From a bacterium (GTDB lineage: Bacteria > Cyanobacteriota > Vampirovibrionia > Gastranaerophilales > Gastranaerophilaceae), in contig JAFUEV010000067.1 in the NCBI GenBank assembly GCA_017470245.1, forward strand, positions 44,629-108,628: 64,000 nucleotides of DNA. The letters are read 5' to 3'. Shown one piece after another: positions 1-9,000 of this stretch (position 1 is its first letter; each line of letters opens with the position of its first letter). A program made the position numbers and the translations under genes. The notes beneath the pieces are model-generated. The model was not told where the DNA came from, did no database searches, and saw only the letters and a list, made by a program, of their open reading frames with translations.

Positions 1-1
1 A

Positions 2-520
2 ATTTCCGAACAATCACATAGCGTAAAAATTCCGGTATATATACAAGAAACTCTTTCCAGATATTCAAAATTGAAATCAGAAATGGAAAAAAATGGAAGA
101 ACCGATATTTCACAAGAAGAAATAGCTAAAAAATTAAATATTGATTCATCTAAAATAAGCAATTATATGAATGCTTACAAAAAAACCTTATCATTAGAAG
201 GTGACTACGAAATGCAAAACGGTTCTGAAGTCAGACTAATAGATATAATAGAAGACAGAAAAAGCTCTGTAACAAATGCAATCGAACAAGAAAACCTGAA
301 AAAGGATATTGTTTCTTTGCTTAATAACTTAAAAGACAGAGAACAAAAGGTAATAGCTTTAAGATTTGGATTAAACGGAGGACAAAAACAAACGCTTGAA
401 GAAATAGGCAAAATTTACGGAGTTACAAAAGAATGTATCAGACAAACAGAAGCAAGAGCTCTTGATAAACTAAGAAAAAATAATAACTCTTTTGCGCTTT
501 ATGAAAATTATGTATGTTAG
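2..520 (+). CDS. RNA polymerase sigma-70 family factor, C-terminal part (5' end outside window)
   Basis: The reading frame is open to the left edge of the window, so the gene is truncated there; the TTG at 71 is not its true start. The visible part begins with a region 3 type segment (KIPVYIQETLSRY). It ends in a region 4 helix-turn-helix, with TLEEIGKIYGVTKECIRQ followed by EARALDKLR, which contacts the -35 element. The preceding DREQKVIALRFGL is the usual region 4.1 sequence. This is the layout of primary or group 2 sigma-70 factors. The missing N-terminus prevents deciding between housekeeping sigma and a paralogue. It ends in TAG and is followed 33 bases later by a terminator hairpin. Confidence 0.88.
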   Translation: MSEQSHSVKIPVYIQETLSRYSKLKSEMEKNGRTDISQEEIAKKLNIDSSKISNYMNAYKKTLSLEGDYEMQNGSEVRLIDIIEDRKSSVTNAIEQENLKKDIVSLLNNLKDREQKVIALRFGLNGGQKQTLEEIGKIYGVTKECIRQTEARALDKLRKNNNSFALYENYVC

Positions 521-553
521 CCTCAAACTATTATGAATATAGTAATTATCGGT

Positions 554-583
554 ATAAAGCCCCGTAATCAGGGGCTTTATTCA
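554..583 (+). terminator. Intrinsic terminator after the sigma factor
   Basis: A perfect 10-bp stem (ATAAAGCCCC / GGGGCTTTAT) with a 7-base loop lies 33 bases after the sigma factor stop. The trailing T-tract is short and interrupted, so termination may be incomplete. Confidence 0.75.
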
Positions 584-605
584 TGTTAAGAAAAAGAACT
601 TTTAG

Positions 606-634
606 TTTACAAAATTGAGAAAAAACTGTATAAT
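606..634 (+). promoter_or_regulatory. Sigma-70 promoter of rpsA
   Basis: TTTACA (606-611) and a perfect TATAAT (629-634) are separated by 17 bases. They lie 54 bases upstream of the S1 start codon and just after the upstream terminator. Confidence 0.75.
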
Positions 635-687
635 ATGGGCATATATTTTAATATTAATATTGTCTGCAGTTTAATGAGGTAAAAGAG

Positions 688-1746
688 ATGACAGAACAGA
701 ATTATACGGATGCCGAGTTTGAAGCACTGTTAAAGAACTATGATTATAGTTTTCAAAAGGGAGATTTAGTTAAGGGTATAGTTTGTTCGTATGATTCATC
801 GGGAGTTATCGTTGATATAGGAGCCAAAACAGCAGCTTATGTTCCTGTAAAAGAAGCAATTGTTGATAAAGCAGTTTCTATTGAAGAAACTTTAAAGAAA
901 AATCAAGAATATGAATTTCTTATTATAAGAGAAGAAGATGAAGACGGCAGATTTATGTTGTCTTATAAAAAGGTTGCAATGGCATACAACTGGAGAGAGT
1001 TGGAACAACTTAAAGCAGAAGATGCAACAGTTGAAGGTGTTATTGTTTCAACAGTTAAAGGCGGTATCCTTGTTGAAGTTAAAGGCGTTAGAGGATTTGT
1101 TCCTTCAAGCCAATTAAAACTTAAATCTACTGAAAATATAATTGGTGAAAAACTTGAATTAAAAATTCTTACTATGGATATTCAGCAAGGAAACTTCATC
1201 CTTTCTAACAGAAAAGTTTATTCAGATGATAAAGAAGATACAAAGAAAGATTTGTTTGAAAATATTGAAATCGGACAAATTGTAAAAGGTGAAGTTGTCA
1301 GAATTACCGATTTTGGCGCATTTGTTGATATTGGCGGTATTGATGCATTATTACCATTATCACAAATTTCTTGGAGATGGGTAGATCATCCGTCTGATAT
1401 TTTAAAAGTCGGCGATATAATAAATGTTGAAGTTATTGTTATAGACAATGATAAACAACGTATAAGTTTAAGCTTGAAAAACCTTGAAAAAGACCCTTGG
1501 GGTGAAGCAAAAGATAAAATTAAAGACGGCGATAAACTCGAAGGAACAATTACAAGAATTAAACATTTTGGCGCATTTGTTGAAGTATTCCCGGGTGTAG
1601 AAGCATTATTACCAAATAATGAATTAATTGAATACCAAAATCAAAAAAATGTTATTCTTAAAGCAGGTGATAAAATTCAAACAACAATTATTAAATTTAA
1701 CCCTGATGACAGAAGAATAAGTTTAAGCATTAAAGATGAAAAATAA
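688..1746 (+). CDS. rpsA: 30S ribosomal protein S1
   Basis: The protein is a 352-residue, four-repeat S1-domain protein of the short S1 type. Repeats begin near residues 23, 105, 195 and 280. Repeats 3 and 4 are the most canonical, with GEVVRITDFGAFVDIGG and GTITRIKHFGAFVEV, each closing with RISLS. S1 binds mRNA on the 30S subunit and helps initiation. The enterobacterial protein has six repeats, whereas cyanobacterial and Gram-positive S1 proteins are shorter. A GAGG sequence precedes the ATG. The stop overlaps the next gene by 11 bp, so the two are probably co-transcribed. Confidence 0.9.
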   Translation: MTEQNYTDAEFEALLKNYDYSFQKGDLVKGIVCSYDSSGVIVDIGAKTAAYVPVKEAIVDKAVSIEETLKKNQEYEFLIIREEDEDGRFMLSYKKVAMAYNWRELEQLKAEDATVEGVIVSTVKGGILVEVKGVRGFVPSSQLKLKSTENIIGEKLELKILTMDIQQGNFILSNRKVYSDDKEDTKKDLFENIEIGQIVKGEVVRITDFGAFVDIGGIDALLPLSQISWRWVDHPSDILKVGDIINVEVIVIDNDKQRISLSLKNLEKDPWGEAKDKIKDGDKLEGTITRIKHFGAFVEVFPGVEALLPNNELIEYQNQKNVILKAGDKIQTTIIKFNPDDRRISLSIKDEK

Positions 1747-2278
1747 CGATAAAATTATACTAATCTTTTCCGGAAAACAATTTTCCGGAAAAGATACTGT
1801 TGCGAAAATATTACTGGAACGCTTTAAAACATTTAAACGTATCGGTATTGCAGATGCCATAAAAATGCGATACTCACAAAAAACAGGTTTATCGTTGCAG
1901 GAAATTGAAAAAAACAAATCCATATATAGGCAAGATTTAATAGATTTGGGCGATTGGGGCAGAGCGCAAAGTCCTGATTACTGGTTAAATTCAATTATAG
2001 CTTATAATGGAAACACTATAGTTACAGATATTAGAGTTGAGCACGAATTAAATTTATTTAAAAAACATGGTGCTTTTGCAATAAGAGTTGAAGCAACAGA
2101 AGAAGCACGTTCCCAACGTGGGACATTAGCATCAAAAAATGATAATACAGAAACGGCTCTTGATAATATTAAAGACTGGGATTATGTTATACAAAATAAC
2201 GGAACATACGAAGAACTTTTACAAAATACAGAGAATTTAATTTCCGCTATTATCAATAAATATGGAGAAAATATTTAA
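1736..2278 (+). CDS. P-loop nucleotide/phosphomevalonate kinase-like protein
   Basis: The 180-residue protein opens with a beta-strand and a Walker A loop, GKQFSGKD, in which the usual Ser/Thr is Asp. That GxxxSGKD pattern is typical of the deoxynucleoside-monophosphate kinase and animal-type phosphomevalonate kinase group. A later TIVTDIRVEHEL segment fits the Asp-Arg core of this fold, and EARSQRG resembles a lid arginine region. The substrate cannot be read from sequence. It overlaps the rpsA stop by 11 bp, which suggests translational coupling. Confidence is high for the fold and low for the exact reaction. Confidence 0.6.
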   Translation: MKNNDKIILIFSGKQFSGKDTVAKILLERFKTFKRIGIADAIKMRYSQKTGLSLQEIEKNKSIYRQDLIDLGDWGRAQSPDYWLNSIIAYNGNTIVTDIRVEHELNLFKKHGAFAIRVEATEEARSQRGTLASKNDNTETALDNIKDWDYVIQNNGTYEELLQNTENLISAIINKYGENI

Positions 2279-2306
2279 TTGATATAAAACTTTAATCAAT
2301 TATAAT
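2279..2306 (+). promoter_or_regulatory. Near-consensus promoter placed for a leaderless mRNA
   Basis: TTGATA (2279-2284), a 16-base spacer and TATAAT (2301-2306) end only 7 bases before the ATG at 2314. Transcription would therefore start at or next to the start codon. No Shine-Dalgarno sequence is visible, consistent with leaderless translation. Confidence 0.6.
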
Positions 2307-2313
2307 CTATAAT

Positions 2314-3309
2314 ATGGCAAATATTGTTGTAACAAATAAATGTAATTTAAAATGTCCGTACTGTTTTGCAAGTGAAGTTGTTCAGCAGGAAACAGAAATG
2401 TTTACTGTAGAAAATTTTATTAAAGCCTTAAATTTTATCAAAACAAGAAAAAATGAGAGGGTAGGACTTGTAGGAGGAGAACCTACAATTCATAGTAAGT
2501 TTGGTGATTTTACAAAAATAATCCAAAATGATAATGAAATTACAAATTGTATTATTTATACAAACGGAATAGAATTAGCAAAATATATTGAAATAATCAA
2601 ACATGATAAATTTACATTATTACTCAACTGTAATGCACCATATAATATAGGGAATTTATATAATAAATTAGAAGAAACTATTACAATACTTGCAAAAGAG
2701 AAGAAAAATCGTTTTAATTTGGGAATAAATATATATAAACCGGATATGGATTATTCATATATTTTTGACTTGTTAAAATTATCAAAAACAAATTATCTTA
2801 GATATTCAATATCAATATCTAATGCAGAAAAAGCGCAAAGTAGTAATAAACTTGATTATTACAGAAAATTTATTCCAATAATTACAAATTTTTATAAAGA
2901 CTGTTTAAAACGGGATATAATTCCTTCGTTAGATTGCAATGGTATTCCGATTTGTCTTACAAATAATGAAATAAAGCAACTACAACTGGAAATTTTTAAT
3001 ATAGTAAAAGAGAAAAGAACCTATTGTCAAATAATAGGAAATCCTTGTCCTCCTTCAGTAGACATATTACCCGACTTAACTGCAGTCAGAAGCATTTGTT
3101 TTCCATACAATAAAAGTGTTCCGATATATGATTTTAGAATAATAGATATGCTTACAGAATATTTTATTAATGAAATAGATTCAAATTTCAAATCATTATT
3201 TATTTCAGAAGAATGTAAAACCTGTAAATATAAGCAAAAAGAGATATGCGGAGTATGTCCGACATTTGCTATTAATGAATTTTATGAAATTAAAAAGCAA
3301 TCATTGTAA
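2314..3309 (+). CDS. Radical SAM protein with C-terminal cysteine cluster
   Basis: The 331-residue protein has the radical SAM cysteine motif at its extreme N-terminus (C10, C14, C17 in CNLKCPYC), followed by a GGEPT motif for SAM binding. The C-terminal part holds further cysteines (CKTCKYKQKEICGVC and others) like the auxiliary-cluster region of SPASM/twitch proteins. Such enzymes often modify peptides or cofactors, but no precursor peptide gene is visible next to it, so the substrate is unknown. It has no Shine-Dalgarno and a promoter immediately upstream. It converges with the TPR gene on the other strand, 8 bases away. Confidence 0.75.
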   Translation: MANIVVTNKCNLKCPYCFASEVVQQETEMFTVENFIKALNFIKTRKNERVGLVGGEPTIHSKFGDFTKIIQNDNEITNCIIYTNGIELAKYIEIIKHDKFTLLLNCNAPYNIGNLYNKLEETITILAKEKKNRFNLGINIYKPDMDYSYIFDLLKLSKTNYLRYSISISNAEKAQSSNKLDYYRKFIPIITNFYKDCLKRDIIPSLDCNGIPICLTNNEIKQLQLEIFNIVKEKRTYCQIIGNPCPPSVDILPDLTAVRSICFPYNKSVPIYDFRIIDMLTEYFINEIDSNFKSLFISEECKTCKYKQKEICGVCPTFAINEFYEIKKQSL

Positions 3310-3317
3310 TAAAATAA

Positions 3318-4733
3318 TTACTTTCCAAAAAATTTCATAATTTTATCAATAAAACCTTCTTCTTCCTCAACAGGAGCATCTTTTACTGATGAACCTTCGA
3401 ATTTTGTAAGTTTTTCTTTTACTTTTTCTGTATCAGGTGATATTGGTGCTTTTGCCAGATATTTTTCGTAAGCATCTTTTGCAGAAGAAAAATCTTTCAA
3501 TTTTTCGTAGCAATAACCGAGTTTATTATATACATCATAATAAGAAGAATCGACTTTTTCTAATTTTTGATAATATTCAAGAGCATTTCTAAACTCATAC
3601 ATATCTGCATAAACATCTCCTAAACCATTGAGAGCCATAGGGTTATTGGGTTCTTGTCTGTGGAGTTTTTCATAAAATTCCATCAAACTTGTTTTATCGC
3701 CGGTTGTTTCATTTATTTTAATAATTTCTTTAATTGCATCACTTTTAGATGGGTCATGTCTATGAGCATTCAAATATTCAGCAAGTGCCATATCATAATT
3801 TTGTCTAAAAGAATAGCTCTTACCCATATTATAACAATATCCGTACTCATCACCTTTTGCATCACAAACAAGAGCCCTCATCTGGTATGTCAAAGGATTT
3901 TGAGGGGATAATTCATTAAACTGATTAACAAAATCAAGACATTTTTCATAATCTTTTTGATTAAAATAATATTCTGCCATTAATGCGTGATAATTGGCAT
4001 TTGTTTTATCCTGAACATTATTTAATAACTCAAAAGCCTTCTCATTGTCACCTTTTGAAAGATAGGCTTTTGCACGTGCAAAATCATTTCTGGCATATTC
4101 TAAGGATTTGTCAAATTCACCTTCTCTTAAATATAATGCGGAAAGATATTCTGCCAATCCGTCAACTTGCGGGAAAGCTTTAACACCACGTTCAAGAATG
4201 TTTATTGCAGAGAATCTGTCATCCATTTCACAATATAAATCTGCCAATTTCTGATATACTGCCATATCATCTTTTATTTCAATTAGTCTATAGTATTCAT
4301 CAATTGCATTTTGTGTTTTGCCTTCATGTTCATAGGCTTTAGCAAGTAAAAATCTTGCATTAACAATATCTGTTTCTTCACTTGTAGAATTAAGTGCTTT
4401 TTTATAATCATCAATTGATTGAGAAACTTTTCCGTTTAATATTTTATACTTGGCACGAGTAATATAATACTTATATTTATCAGTATTTATATAAATATCA
4501 AGCAACTCGGAATATGCAATTAAAGAATTATGGTCAACTTTAACAAGTTCTTCCCAGTATTTAGCAGCTTCTTCATTTTTTTCCATTGATTTAGCAAGAA
4601 GTGCGATTTTTTCTAAATATTCAGCATCTTCTTTTAAATTTTCATAAGCATTTGATAACATTTCATAGGCTTTATCATATTGTTCTTCATCAATAAGCAT
4701 TTGTGCCTGAACTAAAACACCGTTTGAACTCAT
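3318..4733 (-). CDS. Tetratricopeptide-repeat protein
   Basis: The 471-residue protein is built almost entirely of about 34-residue TPR units, for example AKYYWEEL-like, NPMALNGLGDVYADMYEFRNAL-like and YDVYNKLGYCYEKLKDFSSA-like helix pairs. It has no signal peptide and ends in an acidic linker and a short basic tail (FIDKIMKFFGK) that could be an amphipathic helix. The role is presumably protein-protein scaffolding; no enzymatic domain is seen. An AAAGGA ribosome-binding site precedes the ATG. An extended -10 element (TGC-TATAAT on the minus strand) lies about 30 bases upstream. Confidence 0.85.
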   Translation of the reverse strand: MSSNGVLVQAQMLIDEEQYDKAYEMLSNAYENLKEDAEYLEKIALLAKSMEKNEEAAKYWEELVKVDHNSLIAYSELLDIYINTDKYKYYITRAKYKILNGKVSQSIDDYKKALNSTSEETDIVNARFLLAKAYEHEGKTQNAIDEYYRLIEIKDDMAVYQKLADLYCEMDDRFSAINILERGVKAFPQVDGLAEYLSALYLREGEFDKSLEYARNDFARAKAYLSKGDNEKAFELLNNVQDKTNANYHALMAEYYFNQKDYEKCLDFVNQFNELSPQNPLTYQMRALVCDAKGDEYGYCYNMGKSYSFRQNYDMALAEYLNAHRHDPSKSDAIKEIIKINETTGDKTSLMEFYEKLHRQEPNNPMALNGLGDVYADMYEFRNALEYYQKLEKVDSSYYDVYNKLGYCYEKLKDFSSAKDAYEKYLAKAPISPDTEKVKEKLTKFEGSSVKDAPVEEEEGFIDKIMKFFGK

Positions 4734-4762
4734 AGTTTTCCTTTTCCCTAATCTATAAATTC

Positions 4763-4771
4763 ATTATAGCA
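4763..4771 (-). promoter_or_regulatory. Extended -10 promoter of the TPR gene
   Basis: On the minus strand the sequence reads TGCTATAAT, a perfect TGn extended -10. It lies immediately downstream of a minus-strand terminator hairpin and upstream of the TPR gene. No good -35 is present, which extended -10 promoters do not need. Confidence 0.5.
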
Positions 4772-4800
4772 AAAAAAAGGGACATTTTATGTCATGTCCC
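4771..4800 (-). terminator. Intrinsic terminator on the minus strand with no annotated gene before it
   Basis: On the minus strand GGGACAT and ATGTCCC form a perfect 7-bp stem with an 8-base loop, followed by eight T. No conventional gene on that strand lies upstream before 5317. It therefore ends either read-through or a short unannotated transcript such as the small ORF pair at 4912-5048. Confidence 0.65.
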
Positions 4801-4911
4801 AAACAATTCGGAATGTAAAAGAAAATTTTTTCTTTATCCATCGTGTGTTAGTAAGGTAAGGTAAGTATGTAGTGTGTATGTAAATTTTAGAATCAGTTTT
4901 TTAATAAAAAG

Positions 4912-4962
4912 TTAGTATGCGCATACTGTATTTGTTGGTTTCCTCATCTCTTCCCATATCAT
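4912..4962 (-). CDS. Possible 16-residue ORF, coupled to the 29-residue ORF
   Basis: The ATG overlaps the TGA of the preceding small ORF as ATGA, the classic arrangement for translational coupling. The peptide would read MIWEEMRKPTNTVCAY. The ORF is short enough to arise by chance. The support is only the overlap, the shared direction and the terminator that follows. The last codons contain a perfect 14-bp palindrome (4914-4927). Confidence 0.2.
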   Translation of the reverse strand: MIWEEMRKPTNTVCAY

Positions 4963-5048
4963 CTGTAGTCGTTTCGTTGTCTTTTTTTTAATTCTCTCTT
5001 AATATCTCTCTTGGTTATTTGTGTTTTTGTTTTCTCTCGGTTATTCAT
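4959..5048 (-). CDS. Possible small basic peptide, 29 residues
   Basis: The ORF starts with ATG behind a weak TAAGAG ribosome-binding site. It encodes a strongly basic peptide (MNNREKTKTQITKRDIKREL, then KKRQRNDYR) that could be a single charged helix. It is followed by an ATGA-coupled ORF and then by a minus-strand terminator, so a short transcript from about 5080 to 4771 is plausible. I recognise no family. It could equally be a non-coding RNA with a chance ORF. Confidence 0.3.
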   Translation of the reverse strand: MNNREKTKTQITKRDIKRELKKRQRNDYR

Positions 5049-5094
5049 CTCTTACACTTATATAAAGTATTTTTTATATAAAAAATTGCTAAAA

Positions 5095-5130
5095 AAGATA
5101 TATTAATTATATATTTTTGTAATATATCTT
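5095..5130. repeat. 11-bp perfect inverted repeat
   Basis: AAGATATATTA (5095-5105) and TAATATATCTT (5120-5130) are separated by 14 bases in a very AT-rich stretch of the 4734-5316 gap. It could be a weak hairpin or a regulator site. Chance is possible given the base composition. Confidence 0.35.
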
Positions 5131-5280
5131 AACATATAGCTTAAAAAGGCATATATAAAGCAATTAGTCTTTTGGTACTTTATAAATGATTTCAAATATA
5201 TACAAGCGGTTAATATACGAAAAATATTCAAACTTGTATTATAAAACTATACATATTCCACTCTCACTCGTAAACTGTTT
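5131..5280 (+). other. Non-coding stretch leading into an orphan plus-strand terminator
   Basis: No ORF with a credible start is visible here on either strand, yet the stretch runs into a strong plus-strand terminator at 5281. TATAAA and TATTAT boxes occur but no convincing -35 partner. A short non-coding RNA of roughly 100-150 bases is the simplest reading, with no family recognised. Confidence 0.25.
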
Positions 5281-5307
5281 GACCGAATTATTCGGTCTTT
5301 TTTTTTG
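5281..5307 (+). terminator. Strong intrinsic terminator, plus strand, with no gene upstream
   Basis: GACCGAA and TTCGGTC form a perfect 7-bp stem with a 3-base TTA loop, followed by nine T. The nearest gene upstream on this strand ends at 3309, and the next gene (5317) is on the other strand. The T-tract marks plus-strand use only. Confidence 0.7.
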
Positions 5308-5316
5308 CAGAATATA

Positions 5317-5946
5317 TTAAAACTCTAAAGAGTCAAACCATTTATCAACTTTTTTTTGGGCAATACTTGTACGCAATTGTGCGGTCAAACCTTTTATTTT
5401 AAAATCTTCTTTGACTTCTTTTGCTTGTGTTATATTTCTAATCTTATCCGATAAACAAATATATTCGTTCCATCCATAAGTATAAAAAGGAATAATGGTT
5501 TTATCCGTAAAATCATAGCTTTCTATAAATGTATATAAAATCATTGGCATATCTTCATGCCAAATAGGAGAGCCGATAAAAATAATATCATATTTATCAA
5601 GATTTTCAGGTTTATTTAAAATTTCAGGACGAGCATTTTCTTCTTTTTCTTTTTTGGCATATTCTGACAATTTTTCAAACTTTTCAGGATAATTATCCTC
5701 AAGAGGCGTTATTTCAAAAATATCAGCACCCGTTTTTCCCGCTATCATATTTGCAATTATAGCAGTATTACCAATTTTAGTTTTACGTTGAAATCCTCTT
5801 TGTTCACCCGCACGTGAAAAATATGCAATTAATATTTTTGTATCAGGGTCAGAGCCTTGTGTAAAAATAATCTTTTCTTTATTATTGCAGCCCGAAAAAA
5901 TAAATATTCCAAAAATTATAAAAATACATAAAAGGATATTTTTCAT
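5317..5946 (-). CDS. Flavodoxin-like lipoprotein
   Basis: The 209-residue protein has a lipoprotein signal: a basic start, a hydrophobic stretch and FSGC with the lipidated Cys at residue 20. The rest is a flavodoxin fold: ILIAYFSRAGEQRG for the FMN phosphate loop, IFIGSPIWHEDMP and FYTYGWNEY for the isoalloxazine loops. It resembles the secreted flavodoxin-4 type group. It probably carries FMN outside the cytoplasmic membrane for electron transfer; the partner is unknown. A GGGAG ribosome-binding site and a TATAAT box precede the ATG. Its 3' end abuts a terminator of the opposite orientation. Confidence 0.8.
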   Translation of the reverse strand: MKNILLCIFIIFGIFIFSGCNNKEKIIFTQGSDPDTKILIAYFSRAGEQRGFQRKTKIGNTAIIANMIAGKTGADIFEITPLEDNYPEKFEKLSEYAKKEKEENARPEILNKPENLDKYDIIFIGSPIWHEDMPMILYTFIESYDFTDKTIIPFYTYGWNEYICLSDKIRNITQAKEVKEDFKIKGLTAQLRTSIAQKKVDKWFDSLEF

Positions 5947-5973
5947 TATTTACTCCCTTTATGTATATTATAC

Positions 5974-6003
5974 AATAAAAAAGCCCTCTATACAGAGGGC
6001 TTT
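5974..6003 (-). terminator. Intrinsic terminator of the RTX gene
   Basis: A perfect 10-bp stem (AAAGCCCTCT / AGAGGGCTTT) with a 4-base loop is followed on the minus strand by a T-rich run. It lies about 20 bases beyond the stop of the long RTX-repeat gene. Confidence 0.8.
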
Positions 6004-6021
6004 CTTGTTTGGTATTTTATA

Positions 6022-9000
6022 CTATGCCATTTTGTATCCATTGTCAGCGAATGTAGTATATTTACCGATTAATGCAGTAACATCATCAGTTTTATCAGCC
6101 ATAAATACATCGCCTGTTGAAGCATATCCTTTATCATTCAACCAGTTAGCAACATCTGCAGCAAGTTTATCAAGTTGTTTTGTTGATATTGTTGTTGAAG
6201 TGCCATTTATAGTTAATGTAGAAATTGACTTTTTACTTACAACGGTGATACCGTCTATGTCATCAAAGTCTTCTGTTGCAGAAGTACCATCATCAGTAGT
6301 AAAGACCATTTCGCCATATTTAGCACTAACTTTTCCTTTTTTACCTGTTTTAACATCAACATCAAAGAAGATATTAACTTTATCTGTTGCATCTACTGTC
6401 AAGTCTAATATATTTTTACCAACTTTATCACTAATAATTATATTAGTATCGGCAAAATCAATACCGGTTTCAGCAGTCAAATCAGCTTTATATGTATCAG
6501 CACCCTTACCGCCGTCAACATAATTTGAACCGCCTTTGAAGGTTATAGTATCATTACCAGCACCGGCTTTAATAATATTTACACCGCCTGCAAGAGTAAA
6601 TTCATCCTTACCTGCACCTGAATTAATAGTATTATTACCTGCACTGATATTGAATGTATCAACCTTGCTTCCTGTTGTAATATTGTTAAGACCGCCATTA
6701 CCTGTCATAGAGACAATAGAGTGACTGTTAACCTCATAAGAATCAGTGATAACAAATTCTGATGCACCGTTTCCTGCCTTAATTTTATTTTGACCACCAA
6801 CGATGTGATATATATCACCGCCTGCACCTGAATTAATTGTGTTATTACCTGCAGAGATATTAAATGTATCTTGACCTTTGCCTGTAGTAAATTTATTTAA
6901 ACCTTCGTTTATATCAAGTACATTATCACCTTTACCTGTTTTAACGGTATTAACACCACCATATACAATGATATCATTTGCACCATTACCAAGTTTAACA
7001 TTATTAGAACCGTCACTAAGCCAAATTTCATTGTCACCGTTTGCAGCTTTAACAGTATTTTTACCAGTACTCATCAAAGTAATTTTATTGTCACCTGCGC
7101 CTGCATTGATATTATTAGATGAATAATCTCTTGCGGTAATTACATCATCACCGTTGCCTGTAGTAATTTTGTTTGTGCCGGCATATTCTTCAATTGTGGC
7201 AATTTCGCCTGCAAGTGAACCTGATTTAATTGTATCATTGTAATTAGAACCAACAATACTGTCATTACCTGATTTAGAATTAACATTAACACCTTTAGCG
7301 CTTAAAGATTGATATTTTGCAAGATTAATATCATCAGCAAGTGTTGAACCTGTCAATTTACCTTTAGCTGTAACATCAAATTCATTCATAACTATTAAAG
7401 GAACGGTATCCAGATTTATGTCGTTAACAATTATTTCTGCACCTGTATTTTTACCTGCAGCATTTTTAATAACAATTGTAGAAACGATTTCCATCGTATT
7501 TTCATCAACGTTATAATAAGAATTTATTAACAAATCATTACCTTCTGCTATATATTCCTGTTTAATATCTTGTGCTGTTCCGCCTTCAGGTGTAAATGTA
7601 TCAGGAATATTGATATTTAATTTTTCGCCTTTTGTTACATTGATAATCTGACTTTGTGCAGAGTCTTTCAACGTAACATTGATTGTATTTTCACCCTTAC
7701 CCATTGTAAGTGTTGCTGCTTCATCAGAATCAACTGTAATAACTTCATTATAATCAGTACCTTTGTATGTTCCGTCTGCATTTAAAGCAACTGTTATATT
7801 TTGTTTTGCAATAGAAACATCAACAGCATCTTCTGCACCTGAAATATTAATTTTATCAATATTTTCTGATGATTTATTAGTAAAGAACTTATCAAGAGTA
7901 ATAGTACCATTTGCAGTTCTAATTAACAAATCATTTGAGTCAGCTGTTCTTGAATATGTGAATGCATCATCAGCTGCATCAGCCAATTCAAACTCTGCAG
8001 CAAGTGCATCAGTTGAAGTTCTTACATATAACGTATCTTTCTTTGAAGCACTGTAGATAGTATCGTTGCCAAAGTCTTTATACAATGTATATCCGATAGT
8101 ATCCGAACCTGTACCGGCATATATAGCATCATCACCGTCGCCGCCCCAGATTGTATTATTGCCTGCAGTACCATAAATAGTATCATTACCTGATTTTACA
8201 ATGTTCCATCTGTCTGTACCTGCACCACCAAAGATAGTATCATTACCTTTACCACCTTTGATAAAATCATCATTTTCATCAGAAGACATCATTGTAGCAT
8301 TATCAGCTTCAAGTCCGTCACCCCAGATGTAGTTGCCTGCGTTACCACCTGTGATACTGTCTTTACCACGACCTGCATAGATTTCATTGAATCCTGTTCC
8401 GCCATTAATTGTATCATTACCATCATCACCTGCTAACACATTATAGCCGGAATTACCTTTGATAACGTTATCGTATGAACCGCCTTGAATCCAAGAATTT
8501 TTGCCTTTAGAAGCCGTTACATCTTTTGCTTCTTCAGTTGCAACTAAAAATTCATTGAATTGAACATCTTTATTTATGTTTGAATGCAAATCATAAATAA
8601 GCGGAGCAACATTTTTGAGAGATATTGTTTTATCGGAAGCAACAACAGTATCAATAGCATTTTGAGAAATTTCATAAAGATTTGTTGCTTCGTTTAATGT
8701 GTAATATCCTTTTACTGTAACAGAATCTTCACCTGATTTAATAACCAAATCAGTACCGTCTGCGACATAAGATAATGCAGATGATTTTACTTTATCAAAT
8801 TTGATTGTATCTTCTATAGTTGCATCTGTAATAGTATCATTACCGTCACCTTTACTGAAGATGAATAAATTCTTTCCGCCTCTGCCTGTTAATTCATCAT
8901 CACCTGTGCCGCCTACAATTGTATCGTCGCCTTTAGCACCTTTGACAACGTCATTACCGCCCAAGCCGTATAATTCATCACCTACAGTATCTGCATCGGC

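Noticed and set aside
2314..3309. Modified-peptide (RiPP) biosynthesis locus at the radical SAM genes
   Set aside because: No precursor peptide, transporter or peptidase gene is adjacent to either radical SAM gene.
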